A stretch of DNA of 64,000 nucleotides, taken from positions 62,001-126,000 of the forward strand of contig JAFQQF010000003.1 in assembly GCA_017411385.1 (NCBI GenBank), read 5' to 3'. This DNA is from Ruminococcus sp. GTDB lineage: Bacteria > Bacillota > Clostridia > Oscillospirales > Acutalibacteraceae. Positions within the stretch are counted from its first letter, which is position 1. Each line of letters opens with the position of its first letter. Shown here in pieces: positions 1 to 8,440 of the stretch. The notes under the pieces are model-generated. The model was not told the DNA's origin. It saw only the letters and a program-made list of their open reading frames with translations, and ran no database searches. Both the position numbers and the translations under genes were made by a program.

Positions 1-106
1 TTATCAGCATTATACAGATTTCAAGTGTTCGGCAATGACTGTAACCCAAAACAAGATTTGGATGTATGACAGCGAAATGAATGCGATAAAGAAACTTACA
101 ATTTAA
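1..106 (+). CDS. C-terminal end of an unknown protein (partial)
   Basis: An open frame enters from the left edge and stops at the TAA at 104-106, giving about 34 residues ending in NAIKKLTI. I do not recognise it. A second frame is also open from base 1 but stops sooner, at 67-69, so the frame choice is not certain. It would be the last gene upstream of the Mor-like regulator in the mobile element. Confidence 0.35.
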   Translation, partial: YQHYTDFKCSAMTVTQNKIWMYDSEMNAIKKLTI

Positions 107-356
107 TACTATTAAATACCTAAGTGTTAAGAGCGATTACATGCTGATTTTAGTGTGTAGTCGTTCTTTCTTTTATAAAAATAAGATAAATCGTATTTTT
201 CTACAAAATGTAGAGAACAAAGAAATGCCATCTGCTACAATAAAGATAGGCAGAAAATTTGTCATATTTTGGGAATTTTACAAGGAACAAGTCACCTGTC
301 CTCAGACACTACGAAGTTCCGAATTGATGAATTATAATTAAGAAAGGAGATTTCAT
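107..356. other. AT-rich intergenic region with a small dyad
   Basis: No convincing gene here. A 66-codon frame at 141-341 has no ribosome binding site and a composition like noncoding DNA. The inverted repeat TCTACA (200-205) / TGTAGA (209-214), with a 3-base centre, is the only structure that stands out. It could be an operator for the downstream regulator gene, but nothing else supports that. Confidence 0.4.
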
Positions 357-650
357 ATGAGAGGTATGATAGCTATAAATACTAATAAAATCAAAGGTGA
401 GTACTTAAACGGTGCTTACAGCGAGCTTGCGGCACTGCTTGGCATAGATGCAGTTCTGAAACTCCACGGAAAATACCGAGGAACACAGCTTTTCTTTCCT
501 GTTGAGCTTTTCAGTCGGGAATTTATAGTGATGCAGATTGTTGAGGAATACAATGGTCATAACATCAAGGAACTTGCCACTAAGTATGGCTATACAGAAA
601 AATGGGTTCGTAAGATACTCAAAGACAACATAGACAAAAATTCTAACTAA
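357..650 (+). CDS. Mor-like transcription activator family protein
   Basis: A 97-residue protein. After a short N-terminal segment it has the pattern of the Mor/C transcription-activator family: a 'ELAALLG' helix near residues 22-28, a 'LFFPVELFSREF' strand-helix segment, and a C-terminal helix-turn-helix (about residues 66-90, 'IKELATKYGYTEKWVRKIL'). In phage Mu, Mor activates middle transcription; Firmicutes homologues sit on integrative elements and are mostly uncharacterised. The start is ATG 357, with AAAGGAG seven bases upstream; a second ATG three codons later is also possible. It lies 19 bases before the large collagen-like gene and may control that gene or the element's transfer genes. 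The family call is from remembered pattern, not a search. Confidence 0.6.
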   Translation: MRGMIAINTNKIKGEYLNGAYSELAALLGIDAVLKLHGKYRGTQLFFPVELFSREFIVMQIVEEYNGHNIKELATKYGYTEKWVRKILKDNIDKNSN

Positions 651-669
651 AGTTTAAGAGGTGGTTTAG

Positions 670-3600
670 GTGGAAAACAAAAACAACAAACAAAACGAGC
701 CTAAAAAGAGAATTAGCAAGAAGAATATGATAATAATCTTGTTGATTATCATTATAATTATCTTGCTTCTTTTGGGGTTAGGCTTTGGTTTATCCAATAA
801 CTTTGGGAAAGGAACTATTCCAGTATCTGCTCCAGTAACTACTATTTCTGACGGCTTGTCAGCCTATGAATTAGCAGTACAAAACGGATATGAAGGTACA
901 GTAAAGGACTGGCTTGATTCACTTTCAGGTAAATCAGCTTATGAAATAGCAGTTGAAAACGGTTACGATGGAACAGAGAATGAATGGCTTGATACGCTTA
1001 AAGCAAAATCAGGGCAGGATGGAGTAGGTATTAAGACTGCTTCCTTTTCTTCAAAAGGTGAGCTTTTAATCACTCTTTCCGATGATAGTGTAATTAATCT
1101 TGGTGTTGCAGTTGGAAGTGACGGTGCTGACGGCAAAGATGGAGCTGACGGTACTAATGGCAAAGACGGCGTAGACGGCAAAGATGGTACAAACGGAACT
1201 GATGGTAAGGATGGCACGAATGGTACCAACGGCAAGGATGGAAAAGATGGTACCGATGGTGTGAGTATTTCTTCTGCAAGCATTAATGATGACGGACAAT
1301 TAGTGATCAGTTTTTCTGATGGTAAGAGTGTCAATTTGGATAAAGTTGTTGGTATGAATGGTATCGACGGAATAAGTGTAATCAAATCCGAAATTAACGA
1401 GAACGGAGAATTAGTACTTACATATTCCAATAATCAGGTTGCCAATCTCGGCGTTGTAATTGGAGCTAATGGAAAAGACGGTATTGACGGTAAAGATGGT
1501 ACCGATGGTTCAGATGGAGCTAACGGCATAGATGGTGTTGATGGTATTGATGGCATAAGCATCACAAAGAGCGAAGTTAATTCATCGGGAGAATTAGTTA
1601 TTACATATTCTGATGGAACAACCGATAATTTAGGTGTGATTATTGGCGTTGATGGTAAAGATGGCACTGACGGAATGGATGGCGAAGATGGTCAGGATGG
1701 TGCTGATGGCGTTAGCGTAATTAATGCTGAAATTAATTCTAAGGGTGAGTTAGTCCTCACATACTCCAATAATGAAACTGCTAATCTCGGCGTAGTTATA
1801 GGTGCAAACGGCAAAGATGGTGCAGATGGTAAGGACGGAGTTAATGGTAAAGATGGAACAGACGGTACCAACGGTATTAATGGTACTGACGGAAAAGACG
1901 GCATTGATGGTAAAGATGGAATCAGTGTAGTCAAATCTGAAATCAACCCATCTGGCGAACTTATATTAACATACTCCAATGGAAATATCGACAATTTGGG
2001 ATTGGTAGTTGGTACCAACGGAAAAGACGGCACTAACGGTTCAGATGGTAAGGATGGTACTAACGGCATAAATGGTAAAGATGGTGTAGACGGCGTTGGC
2101 ATCAAAACTATCGTAATCAATGAAAATGATGAACTTGAAATCTCTCTTTCAAATGGAACACAGTTAAACCTTGGCTGTATCAAAGGTTCTGACGGTAAAG
2201 ATGGCGTTAATGGAAAAGATGGCGTAGATGGTAAAGACGGCATTGACGGTGTTAATGGTACAGATGGCAAGGATGGTAAAGACGGTATCGGAATAACCAA
2301 GACAGAAATCAACACTGACGGAGAGCTTATTATTACATATTCAGATGATACTACTAAAAATCTCGGAATTGTTGTTGGTGCTAATGGTACTAACGGCGTT
2401 GATGGTGAAGATGGTGTAGGTATCACAAAAATTGAAATCAATGACAATGGAGAACTTGTAATCAATTATTCTGATGATACATCTTCTGTTCTTGGCGTGA
2501 TTGTTGGTAAAGACGGAACTAATGGTATTGACGGAACTGACGGCAAAGATGGAGTCGGTGTTGCAAAGACAGAAATAAATGATAATGGCGAGCTTATAAT
2601 CACCTACTCCAACGAAACATCTGTTAATCTTGGTGCTGTTGTAGGTCTTAACGGAAAAGATGGTACCGATGGAATAGACGGTATTGATGGCGTAGATGGT
2701 ACGGATGGTATAGGAATCACAAAGACTGAAATTAACGAAAACGGTGAACTTGTGATTTCTTATTCTGACAATACAACATCTAATCTTGGCATAATCGTAG
2801 GTAAAGATGGTGCTGACGGTAAAGATGGAATTGATGGAACAAATGGTGTTAATGGTAATGATGGTAAAGATGGCATCGGTGTTGCCAAAACCGAAATCAA
2901 TGATAAAGGCGAACTTGTCATTACTTACTCAAACAACACTTCGGTTACTCTTGGTACGGTTGTCGGTCTTAACGGCAAAGACGGTATTGATGGTGATGAT
3001 GGTATAGATGGCTCTGATGGAATAGGAATTGCCAAAACTGAAATTAATGATAAAGGTGAATTAGTAATAACCTATTCTGACAATACTACATCCAACCTTG
3101 GTATAATCATAGGTAAAGATGGTGCTGACGGTAAAAATGGAAATGATGGAAAAGACGGCATTAATGGTAAAGATGGACAAGACGGAAAAGATGGTATTGA
3201 CGGTATAAACGGACAGGATGGAATAGGAATATCAAATGTTTCTATAAACACCAACGGCGAATTAGTTCTTACATTCTCTGACAATTCGTCAATTAACCTT
3301 GGTTGTATTGTTGGCAAGGATGGAACAGACGGAACTGATGGAAAAGATGGCACTAATGGCAAAGATGGAGAAAATGGAAAAGATGGTCTTGACGGCAAGG
3401 ATGGTACTGATGGCATAGGTATCATAAAAACCGAAATTAATGACAATGGCGAATTGGTAATTACATATTCCGATAACACTACCGAGAATCTTGGTATAGT
3501 AGTTGGCTCAAACGGTGCCGACGGAGTTAATGGTACAAACGGAGAGAATGGCGTAGATGGTGCTAACGGTAAAGATGGCATTGGTATAATCAAATCTGAA

Positions 3601-5934
3601 ATCAATGCAAATGGTGAACTTGTTATTACCTATTCTGATAACACCACAGATAACCTCGGTTTAGTAGTTGGTGCTGATGGAAAAGACGGTGTTGACGGCA
3701 TTAACGGAACAGATGGTAAGGATGGAATTAACGGAGCTGATGGCAAAGACGGCAAGGATGGCACAGGAATAGAAACAGTCAACATATCAGAAAATGGAAT
3801 TTTAACTGTTTTACTTACCAACGGAACTTCTTTGAATCTTGGTAACATTAAAGGTGTTGACGGCGTCGGTGTTACATCATCTGTGATAAACACCGATGGA
3901 GAATTGGTGCTTACTTATTCAAACGGCAACAGTACTAACTTAGGTAGAGTTGTTGGCAAAGATGGTGTAAATGGTACTGACGGTAAAGATGGTACAAATG
4001 GTAAAGACGGAGCTGACGGAAAGAACGGTACTGATGGTATTGGTATTGATAATGTAACAATATCTGACGAAGGAATTCTTACGGTAGTACTCACTAACGG
4101 AATAAGCCTTAATCTTGGCAGCATCAAAGGTGTTGATGGTAAAGACGGAACAAGTATTACTTCTGCAATTATCAACGAGTCAGGAGAATTCGTATTAAGC
4201 TATTCTGACGGTAAGTCAACAAATCTCGGAAAAATTGTGGGTGCTGACGGCTCAGACGGTGTCGGTATAAGCAATGTACTAATTTCAACTGATGGAGTAT
4301 TAACAGTTGAGCTTACAAACGGCACATGCATTAACCTTGGCAACATAAAAGGCACTAATGGCATTGATGGCAAGGATGGCATAAGTGTTACATCCGCTCT
4401 TATCAATAATTCAGGAGAACTTGTACTAACCTACTCTGATGGTAATTCCACAAACCTTGGCAAAGTTGTAGGTGCTGATGGCAAAGACGGAGAGAATGGA
4501 ACAAATGGTACCAATGGCACAAACGGCAAAGACGGTGTTGGTATTGATACTGTAACATTATCTGATAGCGGAGAGCTTTCCGTTAAGTTAAGTAACGGCG
4601 TTACTTTGGAACTCGGAAATATTCAAGGTGCTGACGGCGTTAGCGTTACATCATCAACAATTAACTCAAATGGTGAATTGGTACTTTCGTATTCCAATGG
4701 TGAAAGTACAATTGTTGGAAAAGTAGTAGGTAACGACGGTGAAGACGGTACAGATGGTGTAGGTATTGAAACTATTACTCTTTCTGCAGAAGGTAATTTA
4801 ACAGTAACTCTTACTAACTCTCAAACTTTAAACCTTGGTAATGTTAAGGGCAACAAAGGTGATAAGGGAGATAAAGGTGACAAGGGCGATACTGGCGTTG
4901 GTATTTCAGATATGAGAATTGTAAACGGAGAGCTTGTTGTTACCTATACCAATGGTGAAACTGATAATTTGGGAACAGTATATTTTAATACTGATGTAAC
5001 AGCTTTAGAATTGTTCCCGCTACCAGATGGAACATATGGTGTTAAAGCTGGAAATGTCGATTATCTCGAGGAGTTAACTATTCCATCAACATATAATGGC
5101 AAACCTATCACACAAATTCTTGACTATGGTTTCGCAGAGAATACTAATCTTAAAAAGATAAATCTTCCAGATACTCTTGAGGTGATTGGTGAATATGCTT
5201 TTAATAAATGTACAAAGCTGGAAACTATTAATATTACTGCAACGAGTGTTGAAGATTATGCTTTTTCTAATTGTAATAGTCTGAAAGATGTAACTGTTTC
5301 AAATCATGTCAACAAATTAGGAGCATATACATTTAGTGATAGTGTAGCTTTAGAAAAAATATCATTTGAGAATGATAGTCAGTTAGAGAACATAGGAAAA
5401 TATGCATTTCGAAATACTATAATAGAAAAAATGTCAATCCCATCAAGTGTAGTAACTCTTGAAGATAGAGCTTTTAATGGTTGTTATTCTTTAACCGATA
5501 TTTCTTTTGAAGATAATAGTAAACTTGAAACAATTGGCGATTATTGTTTCCAAGGCGGAAAATTCCATACAATTACAATTCCTGCATCTGTAAAAACAAT
5601 TGGGTATCAAGCTTTTTATAATTCAAGTCTGAAAACTGTAGAGTTTGAAAGCGGAAGTGAACTTGAAGCAATTGATTATGCAGCTTTTTCAGGAACGCAC
5701 ATTGAAACTATAAAGATTCCTGCTAAAATAAAAAGTATTGGTGTAAGAGCTTTTCAAAACTGTTCCGCGTTGTCAGAAGTTGAATTTGAAAATACAGATG
5801 CAAATTGGAATCTTATTGCTTATGGATCTACAACGGTTTCAAAAACAATAACTGCTTCGGAAATAGCAACACCATCTACTGCGGCAACATATTTAAAAAC
5901 AACCTACAATTACTATCGTTGGGAACAAAGCTAA
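670..5934 (+). CDS. Giant membrane-anchored collagen-like protein with C-terminal leucine-rich repeats
   Basis: 1,754 residues from a GTG start, with an AGAGGTGG ribosome site just upstream. A lysine-rich N-terminus leads into one hydrophobic helix (residues about 19-42), so the rest should lie outside the cell. Next come two copies of a 'YE(L/I)AV-NGY-GT---WL' motif (residues about 65-115) seen in other Firmicutes collagen-like proteins. Most of the length alternates Gly-X-Y stretches of the GKDGTDG kind with a roughly 28-residue beta-type module ('GELVITYS' core, ending 'NLG--VG'); I count 26 modules. The last Gly-X-Y block is GDKGDKGDKGD. From about residue 1,470 BspA-like leucine-rich repeats follow ('IGEYAF', 'LETI', 'IPSSV'), ending in a 'YNYYRWEQS' tail. 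No LPXTG motif is present. A surface adhesin or fibre is likely. A terminator follows at once. Confidence 0.8.
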   Translation: MENKNNKQNEPKKRISKKNMIIILLIIIIIILLLLGLGFGLSNNFGKGTIPVSAPVTTISDGLSAYELAVQNGYEGTVKDWLDSLSGKSAYEIAVENGYDGTENEWLDTLKAKSGQDGVGIKTASFSSKGELLITLSDDSVINLGVAVGSDGADGKDGADGTNGKDGVDGKDGTNGTDGKDGTNGTNGKDGKDGTDGVSISSASINDDGQLVISFSDGKSVNLDKVVGMNGIDGISVIKSEINENGELVLTYSNNQVANLGVVIGANGKDGIDGKDGTDGSDGANGIDGVDGIDGISITKSEVNSSGELVITYSDGTTDNLGVIIGVDGKDGTDGMDGEDGQDGADGVSVINAEINSKGELVLTYSNNETANLGVVIGANGKDGADGKDGVNGKDGTDGTNGINGTDGKDGIDGKDGISVVKSEINPSGELILTYSNGNIDNLGLVVGTNGKDGTNGSDGKDGTNGINGKDGVDGVGIKTIVINENDELEISLSNGTQLNLGCIKGSDGKDGVNGKDGVDGKDGIDGVNGTDGKDGKDGIGITKTEINTDGELIITYSDDTTKNLGIVVGANGTNGVDGEDGVGITKIEINDNGELVINYSDDTSSVLGVIVGKDGTNGIDGTDGKDGVGVAKTEINDNGELIITYSNETSVNLGAVVGLNGKDGTDGIDGIDGVDGTDGIGITKTEINENGELVISYSDNTTSNLGIIVGKDGADGKDGIDGTNGVNGNDGKDGIGVAKTEINDKGELVITYSNNTSVTLGTVVGLNGKDGIDGDDGIDGSDGIGIAKTEINDKGELVITYSDNTTSNLGIIIGKDGADGKNGNDGKDGINGKDGQDGKDGIDGINGQDGIGISNVSINTNGELVLTFSDNSSINLGCIVGKDGTDGTDGKDGTNGKDGENGKDGLDGKDGTDGIGIIKTEINDNGELVITYSDNTTENLGIVVGSNGADGVNGTNGENGVDGANGKDGIGIIKSEINANGELVITYSDNTTDNLGLVVGADGKDGVDGINGTDGKDGINGADGKDGKDGTGIETVNISENGILTVLLTNGTSLNLGNIKGVDGVGVTSSVINTDGELVLTYSNGNSTNLGRVVGKDGVNGTDGKDGTNGKDGADGKNGTDGIGIDNVTISDEGILTVVLTNGISLNLGSIKGVDGKDGTSITSAIINESGEFVLSYSDGKSTNLGKIVGADGSDGVGISNVLISTDGVLTVELTNGTCINLGNIKGTNGIDGKDGISVTSALINNSGELVLTYSDGNSTNLGKVVGADGKDGENGTNGTNGTNGKDGVGIDTVTLSDSGELSVKLSNGVTLELGNIQGADGVSVTSSTINSNGELVLSYSNGESTIVGKVVGNDGEDGTDGVGIETITLSAEGNLTVTLTNSQTLNLGNVKGNKGDKGDKGDKGDTGVGISDMRIVNGELVVTYTNGETDNLGTVYFNTDVTALELFPLPDGTYGVKAGNVDYLEELTIPSTYNGKPITQILDYGFAENTNLKKINLPDTLEVIGEYAFNKCTKLETINITATSVEDYAFSNCNSLKDVTVSNHVNKLGAYTFSDSVALEKISFENDSQLENIGKYAFRNTIIEKMSIPSSVVTLEDRAFNGCYSLTDISFEDNSKLETIGDYCFQGGKFHTITIPASVKTIGYQAFYNSSLKTVEFESGSELEAIDYAAFSGTHIETIKIPAKIKSIGVRAFQNCSALSEVEFENTDANWNLIAYGSTTVSKTITASEIATPSTAATYLKTTYNYYRWEQS
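970..5000 (+). repeat. Coding tandem repeat array: 26 modules separated by Gly-X-Y collagen-like stretches
   Basis: Within the giant surface gene, codons for Gly-Lys/Thr-Asp triplets (GGTAAAGATGG-like DNA) recur in blocks of varied length, and each block is followed by an 80-90 base segment encoding the GELV(L/I)TYS module. Two module subtypes can be told apart: the 'KTEIN--GELVITYSDNTT' form dominates the first two thirds, while an 'ET/DNV-IS--GILTV-LTNG--LNLG-IKG' form alternates with it in the last third. The copies differ at silent sites, so this is an old, diverged array, though still long enough to recombine. Confidence 0.8.
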
Positions 5935-5946
5935 ATACATTGTTTT

Positions 5947-5985
5947 GCACCTATCATTCGCAAATGAATGATAGGTGCTTTTTTA
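5947..5985 (+). terminator. Rho-independent terminator after the collagen-like gene
   Basis: Perfect 13-base arms GCACCTATCATTC (5947-5959) and GAATGATAGGTGC (5966-5978) with a 6-base loop, followed by TTTTTT. It lies 13 bases after the TAA. Confidence 0.9.
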
Positions 5986-5998
5986 ATAGAGAAAGAAG

Positions 5999-6280
5999 GT
6001 GATTTATATACGGTGTGTAAGTTCAAATTTGGCTAATCGTGTTCCAGAAGAAACTCAACTTATGATGTGGTATATGGTTGAAATTATGGATGAGGACAAA
6101 GATTGGTTACAGATATTTAGTCTTACTGTCAAAAACGGAGTACAGCATATCAAACATCATCAGGAAGAACCTGAATTTCGAGAGGAGTGTGTATTGCTTA
6201 CAAATAATCCAGTAGAAGAAAAAGTTTATATTATTTTAGAGCCAGGATTATCAACAATGATACTGGCAGAAGATTATTAA
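5999..6280 (+). CDS. DUF960-like small protein
   Basis: 93 residues if read from GTG 5999. The pattern 'RVPEETQLMMWYMVEIM', 'DWLQIFSL', 'IKHHQEEPEF' and the ending 'TMILAEDY' matches what I remember of the DUF960 family, small proteins of unknown function frequent on plasmids, phages and conjugative elements of Firmicutes. The start is odd: GTG 5999 lies inside the Shine-Dalgarno-like AAGAAGGTGA (5994-6003), and the codon at proper spacing (6008) is ATA. The true N-terminus is therefore uncertain, and an unusual initiation codon is possible. It precedes a chain of four overlapping small genes. Confidence 0.6.
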   Translation: MIYIRCVSSNLANRVPEETQLMMWYMVEIMDEDKDWLQIFSLTVKNGVQHIKHHQEEPEFREECVLLTNNPVEEKVYIILEPGLSTMILAEDY

Positions 6281-6287
6281 TGAAAGG

Positions 6288-6380
6288 ATGATTATTATCA
6301 AATATTTTATGATTGGATTTTTCGGAACTTTAGCAGTATTGTGCTTGCTTAATAGAACTAAAAAGGAGGCGAAAGAATGA
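6288..6380 (+). CDS. Small hydrophobic protein, 30 residues or fewer
   Basis: A short frame from ATG 6288 (30 residues) or ATG 6309 (23 residues, starting MIGFFGTLAVLCLL) to TGA 6378-6380. It is one hydrophobic helix followed by a charged tail NRTKKEAKE, as in small membrane proteins. Its stop overlaps the next start in an ATGA arrangement, which supports translation. GAAAGGATGA just upstream is a good ribosome site but overlaps the first ATG, so the exact start is unclear. Function unknown. Confidence 0.45.
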   Translation: MIIIKYFMIGFFGTLAVLCLLNRTKKEAKE

Positions 6381-6493
6381 TTATGGCTTTAACTGTTTCA
6401 ACAGTATCAGTAACTTGCCTTTTGGAAGGAGCTATGTGTGCAATTACGCTATTCTGCACAGGTAAAAAACCTAATAAGAGGTTACTGAAATGA
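6377..6493 (+). CDS. Small hydrophobic protein, 38 residues
   Basis: ATG 6377 follows a strong AAGGAGG site seven bases upstream and overlaps the previous stop by four bases. The 38-residue product begins MIMALTVSTVSVTCLL, is hydrophobic for about 28 residues and ends with basic KKPNKRLLK. Its TGA (6491-6493) overlaps the ATG of the next gene (6490). The two ATGA-type overlaps suggest translational coupling in a four-gene chain. Function unknown; a single-pass membrane peptide is the simplest reading. Confidence 0.55.
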   Translation: MIMALTVSTVSVTCLLEGAMCAITLFCTGKKPNKRLLK

Positions 6494-6834
6494 TAAAGAT
6501 AACCTGTAAAAATGATTTATCTTTGGTTATTGATGCTTGTATTAAAAAGCACATTGAAAATCAACTGAATTATCTACTTAATACATATATAGAAGAATGC
6601 TCCGAAGGTTCTATTGAATCCATCGGAGCAATTTTTTATGTAGAAAACTCATCTGATTTTGATGGTTATACTCAGTTTGGATTATCGTCCCCTATAAATG
6701 AAGAAAGATTTGAGTATATTGAACAAATAGCAGGTGATTATTACAGAGGGCTTATAGTTTTAAATAATGAAAAAGTTATTGAACTTATAGGTAAAAATGA
6801 TGTTTTCGCTTCATTATTGAAAGGAGATTTTTGA
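6490..6834 (+). CDS. Hypothetical protein, 114 residues
   Basis: I do not recognise a family. The product is acidic and soluble: an N-terminal helical segment ('IKKHIENQLNYLLNTYIEEC') followed by a mixed alpha/beta region with 'GAIFYVENSSDFDGY' and 'RGLIVLNNEKVIELIG'. The start is ATG 6490 after AAGAGG. It is coupled to the upstream membrane peptide by a four-base overlap and to the next gene by adjacent stop and start codons. Composition is AT-rich like the rest of the element. Confidence 0.6.
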   Translation: MIKITCKNDLSLVIDACIKKHIENQLNYLLNTYIEECSEGSIESIGAIFYVENSSDFDGYTQFGLSSPINEERFEYIEQIAGDYYRGLIVLNNEKVIELIGKNDVFASLLKGDF

Positions 6835-7443
6835 TTGAAAAATTGTAAATCTATCGTAGAAACCGAGATTATAACGTCAGACGACGGGTTACATACATAT
6901 GAACTGATAAAAAGATTAGTGGGTTGCGAGGGTGAGTGCGGATATCTAATTTCACTTTACCCTACACGAACAGCGGAAAATATTTTCTCTAACGACTCCA
7001 CCCTCAACCACCTTGTTTCTCACATGCAGGAGTTAGGATTTAGCGAGCTTCATATTGTTAATCTGTTTTCAAAAGCTGTAGCAAGTCAGCGAGGATTAAC
7101 TGTTGATGAAGAAAATATGCAGTACATTGAAAAACTAATGAGCAGTAAAGAGTTTGCAAATTCAAAATTTGTTATAGCTTGGGGAAATTCAATGCAGAAT
7201 TCTCAAGCTGTTTCAGATTCCAAAGTGCGTATTTTCAATATTTTTTTGAAGCATTGTTCCAAAGGTAAGCTCTACCAGATTACAACTATGGATAGAAATA
7301 TTGAACCTACTCCTGCTCCCCATCCTCTATTTCTCGGAATTCGTGCAAGTAGTTCTGTTTGGGGGTTGCAGGAATTCAAAATCAAAAAGCCAAGTCAAGC
7401 CATCATTGGTAAAACTAAATCAAATAGCACAAAAGCCAAATAA
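6835..7443 (+). CDS. DUF1643-like protein
   Basis: 202 residues from a TTG start at 6835 that directly follows the previous TGA; AAAGGAG lies nine bases upstream. The segment 'LYPTRTAENIFSNDSTLNHL' followed by 'GFSELHIVNLFSKAVASQRGL' and 'SKFVIAWGNS' corresponds to the DUF1643 layout (an NPS-A---DPT- loop, then a V-NL-- strand, then a W-G motif). Proteins of this family are found mostly on phages and plasmids, and their role is unknown. The last 25 residues are lysine/serine-rich and probably unstructured. Medium confidence in the family, low in any function. Confidence 0.55.
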   Translation: MKNCKSIVETEIITSDDGLHTYELIKRLVGCEGECGYLISLYPTRTAENIFSNDSTLNHLVSHMQELGFSELHIVNLFSKAVASQRGLTVDEENMQYIEKLMSSKEFANSKFVIAWGNSMQNSQAVSDSKVRIFNIFLKHCSKGKLYQITTMDRNIEPTPAPHPLFLGIRASSSVWGLQEFKIKKPSQAIIGKTKSNSTKAK

Positions 7444-7577
7444 AGCATAACCCAAAGTTTCTTGTTCAGCTCACTCAAAAGAATTCTACAAATTGTAAAA
7501 CTCTATTCTAAAACTAAAGTGTATACTATAAACAGCATCAATCATTGATGTAAAAAAATTTGAAAGGAGATTTTATA
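7444..7577. other. Short AT-rich spacer with a minor dyad
   Basis: 134 bases without a gene. It contains CATCAAT-C-ATTGATG (about 7541-7555) before the AAAGGAGA ribosome site of the next gene. TATACT near 7525 could be a -10 element, but no well-spaced -35 is present. Nothing more can be supported. Confidence 0.35.
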
Positions 7578-8033
7578 ATGAATCTCAAAGTTGAAAAAAT
7601 TAAAATGTTGGACTATTTTGGAGGTGCTTCTGAGTTTTTAATGCTTTGTGCAAACCACGTAGCATATCAAGAAGAAAAAGACACTAAAACGCCTATGAAA
7701 ATCGACTGTATTACATCCGAAGGATTAACTACGGGTATAGTTCGTTCAATGTGTGTATTCGAAAATAAGAATTGCATTGATATTATTATCCACGGTGAAC
7801 GTTGCTGTATTGAGCTGTCAGATGAAATCTATGAAAGCTTAGTAGAACTTCAGCATAATATGCTTGAATCTGAAAGCGAATACAGCAAAGACGATATTTT
7901 ATCATTCAAATTTATCAACGGCAAAATGTTCTTTGTACATGTTGAAGAAGGAATGGCACTTGAACTTAAACCCATTGATTATAAAAAGTTTGAGGAAGCT
8001 TTACCCTTATTTGAAAAACTGATGGAAGACTAA
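7578..8033 (+). CDS. Hypothetical protein, paralogue of the gene at 9909
   Basis: 151 residues, start ATG 7578 with AAAGGAGA seven bases upstream; an upstream in-frame TTG at 7560 would place the ribosome site inside the gene. It shares its layout with the product of 9909-10379: 'YFGG' near the N-terminus, a 'ID(V/I)II--ER' strand, an 'ELS(D/N)E' segment, a 'VE-G-A--(L/M)K-IDY-K(Y/F)' stretch near the end and a closing helix. No catalytic motif is visible. The two paralogues flank the primase-helicase gene, so a shared role in replication or maintenance of the element is possible but not shown. Confidence 0.6.
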   Translation: MNLKVEKIKMLDYFGGASEFLMLCANHVAYQEEKDTKTPMKIDCITSEGLTTGIVRSMCVFENKNCIDIIIHGERCCIELSDEIYESLVELQHNMLESESEYSKDDILSFKFINGKMFFVHVEEGMALELKPIDYKKFEEALPLFEKLMED

Positions 8034-8060
8034 AAAGAAATAAAAACCACAGATGAAAAG

Positions 8061-8102
8061 CCGACAACATTCTCTTGATAGAGAGTGTTGTCGGTATTTT
8101 TG
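8061..8102 (+). terminator. Rho-independent terminator
   Basis: Stem CCGACAACA-TTCTC (8061-8074) with GAGAG-TGTTGTCGG (8081-8094), loop TTGATA, followed by a T-rich TATTTTTG. It ends the transcript of the small-gene block. Confidence 0.85.
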
Positions 8103-8440
8103 TTTCGTTCGATTATTTTTTGATGAATATTTGGAAAATCTTACATAATGATATAATTGAGATTTGTCGAATTATCAAATATGAAAATCTAACTGTGTAA
8201 CATTAAGTAAATATTTGATGATTTTGAGCATATATTAGTAGTAAGGAAATTTCTTACAATTCCAAATAGCGGATTTATATTACAACGTTGGGGTCTGCTA
8301 TTTGTTTTATATATACCTTGGGTGGTCAGGGTGGTAAGTGTTTTGAAAAATAAAGCGTTTGATTTCGTTTTCTCCTTCGTGTTTTTATTTTCACACCCCA
8401 CCTTTACCACCTGACAAAAATGGTGTTTAAGGAGGCTATA
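8103..8440. promoter_or_regulatory. Gene-free region with a cluster of dyads before the primase-helicase (candidate origin or control region)
   Basis: 338 bases without a credible gene. Three nested structures are visible: GTAAG (8241-8245) / CTTAC (8253-8257); CAAATAGCGGA (8263-8273) pairing, with one G-U pair, to TCTGCTATTTG (8294-8304); and the G-rich GTCAGGGTGGTAA (8325-8337) against TTACCACCTGAC (8404-8415), equal except for one base. A weak promoter, TTGGAA (8131) and TATAAT (8152) with a 15-base spacer, lies upstream. D5/P4-type primase-helicases often act at an origin close to their own gene, so this is a reasonable place for one; that is inference. Confidence 0.45.

Noticed and set aside
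141-341. 66-codon open frame before the Mor-like gene
   Set aside because: No ribosome binding site, unusual composition, and no recognisable motif; likely noncoding.
963-4406. Several long minus-strand open frames rich in Pro-Ser with repeated sequence
   Set aside because: They are the reverse reading of the Gly-X-Y repeat codons on the plus strand; no ribosome sites and no independent motif.
970-5000. Tandem short repeats that could suggest a CRISPR array or minisatellite
   Set aside because: The repeats keep one long reading frame, vary in length, lack constant spacers, and encode collagen-like triplets.
5805-6002. 65-codon frame overlapping the end of the collagen-like gene
   Set aside because: Out of frame with the real gene and crosses its terminator.
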